Assembly (NCBI GenBank): GCA_008636095.1
Contig: VSJD01000340.1
Span: 1-5,636, forward strand
Direction of reading: 5' to 3'
Source: Kiritimatiellota bacterium
Lineage (GTDB): Bacteria; Verrucomicrobiota; Kiritimatiellia; JAAZAB01
Length of the DNA stretch: 5,636 nucleotides
Shown here: piece by piece, positions 1 to 5,425 of the stretch
How positions within the stretch are numbered: the stretch's first letter is position 1
Layout of the letters: every line of letters starts with the position of its first letter
The notes under the pieces: generated by a model
Databases searched by the model: none
What the model was told of the DNA's origin: nothing
The model's input: the letters and a program-made list of their open reading frames with translations, nothing else
Position numbers and translations under genes: made by a program

Positions 1-164
1 TCGTTCATTTTGCTTTCCTTTTCACCGGAACCATCGGGAGCAGGCGGCCACGTTACATACAGGCATACGGGGTGTTTAGCCCCACGTGGGTGATGTCCGC
101 CGGCGCTCAGACACTGAATCGGAGAGCAACTCCATTGCAATCCTCGAGCGTCTCCCGTGTCGCC

Positions 165-194
165 CCAGTGAGTGTTTTCACTTTCACCCACTGG
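165..194 (+). other. Hairpin with TTTT loop
   Basis: CCAGTG (165-170) pairs with CACTGG (189-194), and directly inside it AGTG (171-174) pairs with CACT (179-182) around a TTTT loop, leaving a six-base bulge at 183-188. This gives ten base pairs. Its role is unknown. It could be a leader or 3'-end structure of an upstream transcript, since T-rich sequence follows at 221-238, but the T tract is too far away for a classical intrinsic terminator. Confidence 0.4.
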
Positions 195-210
195 CCGTAT
201 ACGATGCTCC

Positions 211-247
211 CTTGGTTCCATTTTTTCCACTCTTTTTTGAACCCAAG
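211..247 (+). other. Stem-loop with pyrimidine-rich loop
   Basis: CTTGG (211-215) and TTC (216-218) pair with GAA (239-241) and CCAAG (243-247), with C242 bulged. The 20-base loop is almost all pyrimidine and includes two T-tracts of six. The 10-mer CCTTGGTTCC (210-219) recurs at 2652-2661 within the heptad array after ribF, so this may be a degraded member of the same repeat family. That link rests on one shared 10-mer and could be chance. Confidence 0.3.
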
Positions 248-260
248 AGACCACATTACC

Positions 261-341
261 GACACTGATTTCACGGATGAAGAAAAAACAAGATCTTCTT
301 ACTCCCCGCCGATATCCGTGTCAATCCGTGTGCATCCGTGG
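261..341 (+). repeat. Interspersed repeat with 10-nt period (ATCCGTG x3)
   Basis: ATCCGTG occurs three times at exact 10-base spacing (314-320, 324-330, 334-340). Its reverse complement CACGGAT lies at 272-278, so the element can fold on itself around an A-rich centre and the palindrome AAGATCTT (290-297). I recall very similar sequence as a dispersed intergenic repeat in PVC-type genomes. That is memory, not something tested here. It ends 25 bases before the rbfA start codon and so would lie in its leader. Confidence 0.65.
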
Positions 342-365
342 TAAAAATATCTTCGGATTTGCCCC

Positions 366-764
366 ATGAGCGTTGATCGAATAACCCGTGTTAATGAACT
401 GCTCAAACGTGAAATCGGCGACCTGCTGTTCCGGGTCATGCACGCAGACGAATTTGACCTGGCGTCCGTGACGATCACGCGTGTTTCGACCAGCAAGGAC
501 TTGCGGGAAGCGCGCGTGTACGTCTCGATCCTGGGTCACGAGGCCCAACGGCCGCACATGCTGGCGCTCCTGAGCCGGCGCCGCGGCGAGTTCCAGCGCC
601 GAATCAACAAGGACATCACGCTCAAGTACACCCCGCGCCTGACATTTGAACTGGACTCGTCGGTGGAAGAAGGGGATCACGTGCTGGCGGTCCTCGCAAA
701 ACTGGAGAAAGCCGAGGAGAATGCAGGATTAAGAATGCAGAATGAACACAGCGAAAACCCATAA
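366..764 (+). CDS. rbfA: Ribosome-binding factor A
   Basis: RbfA is a small single KH-like (type II) protein that binds the maturing 30S subunit and supports 16S rRNA 5'-end processing and cold adaptation. The family is recognisable from RVNELLKREIGDLL near residues 8-21, DLREARVYVSILG at 45-57, the helix around residues 64-82, and LKYTPRLTFELDSSVEEGD at 86-104, which corresponds to the usual 'lr.tPeL.F..D.s.e.g' block. At 132 residues it is at the upper end of normal size. The start at 366 matches the family N-terminus, but no Shine-Dalgarno sequence is visible before it. The last 14 residues, from N119, are encoded by a heptad repeat array beginning at base 720 and are probably not ancestral RbfA sequence. 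It lies 66 bases upstream of truB, its common operon partner. Confidence 0.95.
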   Translation: MSVDRITRVNELLKREIGDLLFRVMHADEFDLASVTITRVSTSKDLREARVYVSILGHEAQRPHMLALLSRRRGEFQRRINKDITLKYTPRLTFELDSSVEEGDHVLAVLAKLEKAEENAGLRMQNEHSENP

Positions 765-819
765 ACTGTCCGCCTGAGGCGGATCCGCTTTGGCGAAAAA
801 TGTTTCTGCATTCTGCATT
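720..819 (+). repeat. Inverted heptad array at the rbfA 3' end, folding across the rbfA-truB gap
   Basis: The left arm is four consecutive 7-mers (AATGCAG, GATTAAG, AATGCAG, AATGAAC; 720-747) lying inside the rbfA coding sequence. The right arm is TTCTGCA twice (804-817) followed by TT. AATGCAGAATG (734-744) is a perfect 11-base inverted match to CATTCTGCATT (809-819). Between the arms sits a second perfect hairpin, TCCGCC (769-774) with GGCGGA (778-783) and loop TGA. The whole element could fold into one branched RNA that covers the rbfA stop codon and ends 11 bases before truB. Confidence 0.75.
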
Positions 820-830
820 AGCAAATTCCC

Positions 831-1595
831 ATGAATATGACCCATACCCCTTCCCATGCCAGCGGTTATTTCGGCCTGGCACAGGCGGACGGCCTGTTGC
901 TGGTGGATAAACCCGCGCGGCTTACGTCGCACGACGTAGTGGATCGGATCCGCCGGCAGTTCCACTTCGAGAAGGTCGGCCATGCCGGCACGCTGGATCC
1001 CCAGGCTACCGGCCTGCTGATCCTAATGATTGGGCGCGCGACCAAGCTGGCCCATGCGCTGTTGGCCAGCGACAAAACATATGAAGGCACCTTGCGGCTT
1101 GGTATCGCCACGGACACCCAGGATGCCGACGGCCGCATCATCAGCGAGGCCGATTATAGCCACGTCACCCGCGAGCAGATGGAAACGGAGATCCGGAAGA
1201 TGACGGGCGATTTCATGCAAACGCCGCCCATGGTCTCCGCCGCCAAGAAAAACGGGGTACCGCTCTACAAGCTGGCGCGCCAGGGCAAAACCGTGGAACG
1301 TACGCCCAAACTGGTGCATGTTTACGAATTCGTCCTGCGTGATTTTACGCCGCCGCGGGCCACCTTTTTTCTGCGCTGTTCAAAGGGCTTTTATGTGCGC
1401 ACCCTGTGCGCCGATCTGGGCACGGCCTTCGGCTGTGGCGCACACCTGGAGCAGTTGCGCCGCACCCAGAGCGGTGAGTTCGACCTGTCCCAGGCCGCGC
1501 GCCTGGATGACCTTCTGCGCCTGGACCGGAACCAGCTCCTGGAAAAGCTCGTCCCGCTGACCCGCGTCAATCTGCAACCCGCGCACACCTCATGA
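831..1595 (+). CDS. truB: tRNA pseudouridine(55) synthase
   Basis: TruB isomerises U55 in the T-arm of elongator tRNAs to pseudouridine. The signature KVGHAGTLDPQATGLL spans residues 48-63, with the catalytic aspartate at D56. Other family blocks are DKPARLTSHDVV (26-37), KTYEGTLRLGIATDTQDADG (82-101, substrate-contacting Y85), TPPMVSAAKKNGVPLYKLAR (131-150), CSKGFYVRTLCADLG (183-197, with R190 as the conserved active-site arginine) and LRRTQSGEF (209-217). At 254 residues it lacks room for the C-terminal PUA domain found in the longer E. coli enzyme; shorter forms are common. The start codon could be ATG 831 or ATG 837, and neither has a Shine-Dalgarno sequence. The final four bases overlap ribF (ATGA), which suggests translational coupling. 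One small oddity is that the usual glycine in 'DKPxGxTS' is replaced, giving KPARLTS. Confidence 0.96.
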   Translation: MNMTHTPSHASGYFGLAQADGLLLVDKPARLTSHDVVDRIRRQFHFEKVGHAGTLDPQATGLLILMIGRATKLAHALLASDKTYEGTLRLGIATDTQDADGRIISEADYSHVTREQMETEIRKMTGDFMQTPPMVSAAKKNGVPLYKLARQGKTVERTPKLVHVYEFVLRDFTPPRATFFLRCSKGFYVRTLCADLGTAFGCGAHLEQLRRTQSGEFDLSQAARLDDLLRLDRNQLLEKLVPLTRVNLQPAHTS

Positions 1596-2632
1596 AACTG
1601 GGTTTTAAACTCGCATGCCTGCGTGGTCAGCGTCGCCCTGTTTTGCTGGCGGCCGGTTTTTTTGATGGTGTGCATCGGGGCCATCAGGCCATCATCCGGA
1701 AAATAGTCAGCGCCGCGCGCCGCGAACGGGGCGCGGCTTGGGTCATGACCTTTGATACGCACCCCCGCAAAGTCCTTTTCCCTTTGTCGGCCCCCCGGTT
1801 ATTGACTTCGACCCAACATAAGCTCAGATTATTGAAGGCCCTGGGCGTGCACGGGTGCATCGTAATTCCATTTACACGCTCGCTGGCCCGGCGGGAACCG
1901 AAGGCGTTCATCGCCATGCTGGCGCTGGCGGCCCCGGCGTTGCGTCAGATTGTGATCGGCCGGAACTGGACGTTCGGCCGGCAGGGATGCGGCACCCCGG
2001 CCATGCTAAAGGCCCTGGCGCCGGTTTATGGATTCAAGATCACGGTCATTCCTCCGGTGCGATGGCACGGCGCGGTGGTTTCCAGCACGCGGATTCGCGC
2101 CGCTGTGCTGGCCGGACGCCTGGCGGAAGCCGCCGGCATGCTGGGCCGTCCGTTCAATCTGCTGGGGACGGTTGTGCCCGGCCGCGGACTTGGCCGCAAG
2201 CTGGGCATTCCCACGGCCAATCTGAATCCACACAATGAAGTGACTCCTCCGGACGGCGTGTATATCGTCCGGGCACGCTGGGATGGCGTTGCCTATCCAG
2301 GGATTGTCAATCTGGGTGTCCGGCCGACGGTCACCTGGAAGAACGTTAAGCGGTGGACAGGACAATGGACGCCAGACGCCGGACGCCGGACGCCAGAAGT
2401 CAGAAGTCAGAACACGCTCGACGCTCAACGCTCAACGCTCCACGTGCTTCCTCCATCGCGCGTTCTTGAACTGCACCTCTTCGGCCTGCGCCGCAACCTG
2501 TACGGAAAAGCCATTGAAGTCACGTTCCTAAAGAAACTCCGCCGCGAGCGGGTCTTCCCATCCCTGGCGGCGCTCCAGCGCCAGATTCGGAAAGATATTG
2601 AAAAGGCAAAGGCGTGGTTCGAGCGGAAATAG
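1592..2632 (+). CDS. ribF: Bifunctional riboflavin kinase / FAD synthetase with an internal repeat-derived insert
   Basis: RibF phosphorylates riboflavin to FMN and then adenylates FMN to FAD in the cytoplasm. The N-terminal nucleotidyltransferase half shows GFFDGVHRGH (22-31), TFDTHPRKVL (53-62), VIGRNWTFG (121-129) and SSTRIR (164-169). The C-terminal kinase half shows GRGLGRKLGIPTANL (197-211), PPDGVYIVRA (219-228), GVRPT (242-246), then LELHLFG (292-298) with probable catalytic base E293, and LYGKAIEVTFLKKLR (303-317). Length is 346 residues against roughly 310 for the family. The excess lies between T246 and E293: 46 residues instead of about 8 in E. coli RibF. That insert is largely encoded by twelve in-phase 7-nt repeats, and its composition (TPDAGRRTPEVRSQNT) is unlike the rest of the protein. 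All catalytic motifs remain and the frame is intact, so the gene is probably functional. It starts within the truB stop codon. Confidence 0.95.
   Translation: MKLGFKLACLRGQRRPVLLAAGFFDGVHRGHQAIIRKIVSAARRERGAAWVMTFDTHPRKVLFPLSAPRLLTSTQHKLRLLKALGVHGCIVIPFTRSLARREPKAFIAMLALAAPALRQIVIGRNWTFGRQGCGTPAMLKALAPVYGFKITVIPPVRWHGAVVSSTRIRAAVLAGRLAEAAGMLGRPFNLLGTVVPGRGLGRKLGIPTANLNPHNEVTPPDGVYIVRARWDGVAYPGIVNLGVRPTVTWKNVKRWTGQWTPDAGRRTPEVRSQNTLDAQRSTLHVLPPSRVLELHLFGLRRNLYGKAIEVTFLKKLRRERVFPSLAALQRQIRKDIEKAKAWFERK
2361..2444 (+). repeat. Heptad tandem array inside the ribF coding sequence
   Basis: Twelve consecutive 7-mers run without a phase break: GACAATG, GACGCCA, GACGCCG, GACGCCG, GACGCCA, GAAGTCA, GAAGTCA, GAACACG, CTCGACG, CTCAACG, CTCAACG, CTCCACG. 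The total of 84 bases is divisible by both 3 and 7, so the ribF frame is kept. The array divides into blocks of near-identical units (GACGCCN, then GAAGTCA, then CTCNACG). It falls exactly where RibF proteins have a short variable turn between the GxRPT motif and the catalytic glutamate strand. Confidence 0.85.
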
Positions 2633-2634
2633 TT

Positions 2635-2710
2635 TCAAGAACGTTCTTCGTCCTTGGTTCCTCGTTAATCCTAAACGAAGAACGATGAACAAAGAACCAG
2701 GAACTCTTGA
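2635..2710 (+). repeat. Inverted heptad array between ribF and rpsO
   Basis: The left arm reads GTTCTTC, GTCCTTG, GTTCCTC, GTTAATC (2643-2670). The right arm reads AACGAAG, AACGATG, AACAAAG, AACCAGG, AACTCTT (2674-2708). The arms are reverse-complement versions of the same unit type (AACNNNG / GTTNNNC), closed by a perfect outer stem, TCAAGA (2635-2640) with TCTTGA (2705-2710). The transcript could form a long imperfect hairpin starting two bases after the ribF stop codon. There is no T-tract directly after it, so it is not a standard intrinsic terminator, but it may protect or define the ribF mRNA 3' end. Confidence 0.7.
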
Positions 2711-2742
2711 ATTTGATCCGCTATTTTTCTTTATTTCCCCTA

Positions 2743-2771
2743 TTTACAAATCCCGGGCGAATGGCTATACT
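2743..2771 (+). promoter_or_regulatory. Sigma70-type promoter for rpsO-pnp
   Basis: TTTACA (2743-2748, five of six matches to TTGACA) and TATACT (2766-2771, five of six matches to TATAAT) are separated by exactly 17 bases. Transcription would start near 2777-2779, giving a leader of about 28 bases before the rpsO start. It lies just after the inverted array that follows ribF, in an AT-richer pocket. In E. coli and others rpsO has its own promoter and is co-transcribed with pnp, which fits. This is the best promoter match I found in the window. Confidence 0.65.
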
Positions 2772-2805
2772 TCCCGCGAAACAAACAAAGAACAATGGAA
2801 ACGCT

Positions 2806-3069
2806 ATGGCATTATCAACCAAAGACGAAATCAAGAAAGAGTTTCAGCACCACGAAAAAGACAGTGGTTCGGCTGGTGTTCAGGTGGCCCTGTTGTCCCT
2901 GCGGATCAATAAGCTGACCGAACACCTCAAGGCCAACAAGAAGGACCACAGTTCCCGCTATGGGCTGATCAAGATGGTCAGCGCGCGTCGTAAACTGCTG
3001 GATTACTTGGCACGCACCGACAAGGCCGGTTACCAATCCGTTATTGAGCGCCTGAAATTAAGGCACTAA
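2806..3069 (+). CDS. rpsO: 30S ribosomal protein S15
   Basis: S15 is a primary 16S rRNA binder that nucleates the platform of the 30S subunit and contributes to a bridge with 50S. The 87-residue product matches the family along its whole length (usually 89): [19 protein letters not shown] (12-30), [20 protein letters not shown] (35-54, holding the KKDHxSR rRNA-contact motif) and [13 protein letters not shown] (56-68), ending IERLKLR. The frame is open upstream to an ATG at 2707, but the start at 2806 gives the correct family N-terminus ([13 protein letters not shown]) and lies just downstream of the promoter, so the longer form is rejected. A weak Shine-Dalgarno-like GGAA lies at 2797-2800. 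In E. coli S15 represses its own translation through a leader pseudoknot; the short leader here gives little support for the same device. Confidence 0.97.
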   Translation: MALSTKDEIKKEFQHHEKDSGSAGVQVALLSLRINKLTEHLKANKKDHSSRYGLIKMVSARRKLLDYLARTDKAGYQSVIERLKLRH

Positions 3070-3233
3070 GGATTGGCAACCCATTTTGGCCAAATGCGGG
3101 CTAAGGCAATCCACGCCGGAACCTCCGGATCGTTGGATCGTAAAGCCCCGCCCGCCTGCCCGAGACGACTCGGGTCGGTCAGGATCAACAAGGCGTTCAC
3201 CGTCAGGAATACTACTACAACCGAGGAAACACC
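3070..3233 (+). promoter_or_regulatory. Hairpin-rich rpsO-pnp intergenic leader
   Basis: This 164-base spacer carries three stem-loops: TTGGC (3073-3077) with GCCAA (3089-3093); CCGGA (3116-3120) with TCCGG (3124-3128) around ACC; and CCCGAG (3159-3164) with CTCGGG (3169-3174) around ACGA, extended by CCTG (3155-3158) with CAGG (3180-3183) across a five-base bulge. In E. coli the rpsO-pnp spacer contains an RNase III-cleaved hairpin through which PNPase represses its own synthesis. The arrangement here is compatible with such control, but the sequence cannot show it. None of the stems has a following T-tract, so read-through into pnp is expected. Confidence 0.5.
3223..3227 (+). promoter_or_regulatory. 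Shine-Dalgarno sequence of pnp
   Basis: GAGGA ends six bases before ATG 3234. It is the clearest ribosome-binding site in the window and fixes the pnp start. The starts of rbfA, truB and ribF have no comparable purine motif. Confidence 0.7.
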
Positions 3234-5339
3234 ATGAAAGCCACAACGTTCGTAGAAGTCAGCGTCGGCAATAAACTCATGCGCATCGAAACCGGCCTGC
3301 TGGCCCAACAGGCCAAGGGCGCGGTCACCGTGCAATCAGGTGAAACCATTCTCTTCTCGGCCGTCACGGCCGCGGACGCCCCCCGGGCAGGCATTGATTA
3401 TTTCCCGCTGCAGGTCGAATACCGCGAAAAATATTACGCCGCCGGAAAATTTCCCGGCGGTTTTTTCAAGCGCGAAGCGCGCCCCTCCGAAAAGGAAGTG
3501 CTGACGGCCCGGCTCACCGATCGACCCATCCGGGCCCTGTTCCAGAAGGGCTTCCGCAATGAAGTGCAGATCAACAATATGTTGCTGTCGGCCGACGGCG
3601 AAACCGACGCCGACATTCTTAGTATTGTGGCCTCCAGTGCGGCGCTGACAATTTCGGATCTGCCATTTTTCGGCCCGATCGCCGGCATACGCGTAGGCCG
3701 TGTAGATGGCGCCTGGGTGCTGAATCCCACCCATAGCGAACGCAGTCACAGCGACCTGGACCTCATTTATGCCTGCACGCGCGATCTGCCCATCATGATC
3801 GAGGGCGACGCCAGAGAAATTTCGGAAGCTGACCTGCTGGCGGCCATGAAAACGGCCCACGCGGCCTGTGTTGCCATTATTGACGCCCAGTTAGCCTTGC
3901 GGCGCAAGCTGGGGCTCCCGGACAAGGCCGTCGCAGACTTGGTCGAGGACCAGGCGCTGATCACCGCGGCACGCGGCCTGGTCGGGACCGAACTTGCCGA
4001 GATCCTGTGTATCCAGGGCAAGCAGGAACGCCGAACGCGCATGAACACGATCCGCGAGATGCTTAAAACAAAACTCACGGCTCAATTCCCGGAAATGACC
4101 GACGAGCAGTTCCGCGCCATGTTTGACGAGCTGGAAATCGAAACGGTGCGCGCCAATGTGCTACAGCATGGCCAGCGCATCGGCGGCCGCGATTTTGATG
4201 CCATTCGGACTTTGACCGCGGATGTCGGCCTGCTTCCTCGGGCGCACGGATCGGCCCTGTTCAGCCGCGGTGAGACCCAGGCACTGGGCAGCGTAACCCT
4301 GGGCAGTAAGGGTGACATTCAGAAACTGGACGCCATCACGGGCGGACCGGTGGAGAAGAAATTCATGTTGCACTATAATTTCCCGCCCTACTGCGTCGGC
4401 GAAGTCGGCCGGTTAGGTTCAACCGGGCGGCGCGAACAAGGCCACGGCGCACTGGCGGAACGCTCGCTGGAGGCGGTGATGCCCCAGGATTATCCCTATA
4501 CCGTCCGGATGGTTGCGGACATCATGGGCTCCAACGGCTCCAGCTCCATGGCCAGCGTGTGCGTCGGCGCACTGGCACTCATGGACGCGGGTGTGCCCAT
4601 TCGTCAGCCCGTCGCCGGTATTTCCATCGGGCTATTTACCGGTGGGGACCGCGCCGTGCTGGTCACCGACATTATCGGCGAGGAAGATCATTGCGGGGAC
4701 ATGGACTTCAAGGTCGCCGGCACGCGCCAGGGCATTACGGGTTTCCAGGTGGATCTAAAAATCCGCGGACTCGATTGGGCGCTGGTGGCGCAGGCCTTTG
4801 AAAAGGCCCGCATCGCACGCTTGCAGATCCTGGACTTCATGGCAACGATCCTGGAGAAGCCACGCAATGAAATGTCGCCTTACGCGCCGCGCGTTTCGGT
4901 CGTTAAAATCAATCCCGAAAAGATCGGCGCGCTGATCGGCCCCGGCGGCAAGAACATCCGCCGCATCACGGACATGACCGACACCCAGATTGATATTGAG
5001 GACGACGGCACGGTCAGCATCTTCAGCACCAACCAAGCCTCGATGGATATGGCCTTGCGAGAAGTCAGCCTGGTCTCGGCCGAGGCCGAGGAAGGCGTGA
5101 TCTACAACGGCACGGTGACGGGCATTAAGGAATTCGGCGCCTTCGTGGAAATTTTCCCGGGCCGTGACGGCCTGGTGCACATCAGCGAACTGGCCGACTT
5201 CCGCGTGAACCACGTGGAGGATATCTGCAAGTTGGGCGACCAGATGTGGGTCAAGTGCATCGGCGTGGATGAACGCGGAAAAATCCGGCTGAGCCGCCGC
5301 GCCGCCATGCAGGAAAAGGGACTATCCGATAAAAAATGA
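3234..5339 (+). CDS. pnp: Polynucleotide phosphorylase (polyribonucleotide nucleotidyltransferase)
   Basis: PNPase degrades RNA 3' to 5' by phosphorolysis, releasing nucleoside diphosphates, and can run in reverse to add tails. It acts as a trimer, often with RNase E or other degradosome partners. The 701-residue product is full length (E. coli 711). Domains in order: first RNase PH fold (about 10-145) with RNA-contacting [13 protein letters not shown] (76-88) and DRPIR (96-100); an all-helical linker (about 200-300); second RNase PH fold (about 315-545) with [14 protein letters not shown] (336-349), SNGSSSMAS (433-441) and catalytic [15 protein letters not shown] (483-497), where D485, D491 and K493 align with the E. 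coli catalytic D486, D492 and K494; KH domain (about 553-612) with IGPGGKNI (568-575); and S1 domain (about 621-690) with [15 protein letters not shown] (626-640). The start is set by GAGGA six bases upstream. A heptad repeat begins at its stop codon. Confidence 0.98.
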   Translation: MKATTFVEVSVGNKLMRIETGLLAQQAKGAVTVQSGETILFSAVTAADAPRAGIDYFPLQVEYREKYYAAGKFPGGFFKREARPSEKEVLTARLTDRPIRALFQKGFRNEVQINNMLLSADGETDADILSIVASSAALTISDLPFFGPIAGIRVGRVDGAWVLNPTHSERSHSDLDLIYACTRDLPIMIEGDAREISEADLLAAMKTAHAACVAIIDAQLALRRKLGLPDKAVADLVEDQALITAARGLVGTELAEILCIQGKQERRTRMNTIREMLKTKLTAQFPEMTDEQFRAMFDELEIETVRANVLQHGQRIGGRDFDAIRTLTADVGLLPRAHGSALFSRGETQALGSVTLGSKGDIQKLDAITGGPVEKKFMLHYNFPPYCVGEVGRLGSTGRREQGHGALAERSLEAVMPQDYPYTVRMVADIMGSNGSSSMASVCVGALALMDAGVPIRQPVAGISIGLFTGGDRAVLVTDIIGEEDHCGDMDFKVAGTRQGITGFQVDLKIRGLDWALVAQAFEKARIARLQILDFMATILEKPRNEMSPYAPRVSVVKINPEKIGALIGPGGKNIRRITDMTDTQIDIEDDGTVSIFSTNQASMDMALREVSLVSAEAEEGVIYNGTVTGIKEFGAFVEIFPGRDGLVHISELADFRVNHVEDICKLGDQMWVKCIGVDERGKIRLSRRAAMQEKGLSDKK

Positions 5340-5425
5340 AGAATCAGGAATGGGAAAACTCCGAACATCCAACATCGAACACCCAACGCCGAATGCGAAC
5401 AAAGAACGAAGAACCATGAACTATA
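5335..5425 (+). repeat. Heptad array starting over the pnp stop codon
   Basis: The 7-mers AATGAAG, AATCAGG, AATGGGA run from 5335 to 5355, so the pnp TGA lies inside the first unit. After an eight-base step come AACATCC, AACATCG, AACACCC, AACGCCG (5364-5391), a six-base AATGCG, and then AACAAAG, AACGAAG, AACCATG, AACTATA (5398-5425). The last set shares AACAAAG and AACGAAG exactly with the array after ribF, which ties the two elements to one family. The series has no inverted arm. Confidence 0.75.

Larger units (their letters stand above)
1..365. other. Non-coding region upstream of rbfA
   Basis: No convincing gene was found here. One frame stays open from the window edge to 344, but its translation resembles no family I know, and its end is simply the translated repeat at 261-341. 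The C-terminal end of infB, the usual left neighbour of rbfA, is absent. The stretch holds possible small hairpins (GGGG 69-72 with CCCC 80-83, overlapping the palindrome CCCACGTGGG at 81-90), a stronger hairpin at 165-194, a stem-loop around a T-rich loop at 211-247, and the 10-nt-period repeat. No clear sigma70 promoter and no Shine-Dalgarno sequence precede rbfA. Confidence 0.6.

Noticed and set aside
72..344. 90-codon + strand ORF upstream of rbfA
   Set aside because: Its product resembles no family and its C-terminal third is the translated 10-nt-period repeat. There is no ribosome-binding site.
321..680. 119-codon minus-strand ORF opposite rbfA
   Set aside because: It overlaps the well-conserved RbfA coding sequence and is a shadow of its codon use.
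769..783. Intrinsic terminator after rbfA
   Set aside because: The 6-bp TCCGCC/GGCGGA hairpin is not followed by a T-tract, and truB continues the operon closely downstream.
2361..2444. CRISPR array or frameshift scar in ribF
   Set aside because: The units are 7 bases with no spacers, and the frame continues into intact kinase motifs, so this is neither CRISPR nor a pseudogene.
2707..2805. Longer S15 start giving a 33-residue N-terminal extension
   Set aside because: The extension would begin upstream of the promoter at 2743-2771 and has no counterpart in S15. The start at 2806 fits the family.
3336..3860. 174-codon minus-strand ORF opposite pnp
   Set aside because: It lies entirely within pnp, which is certain. 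The open frame results from the GC-rich third positions.
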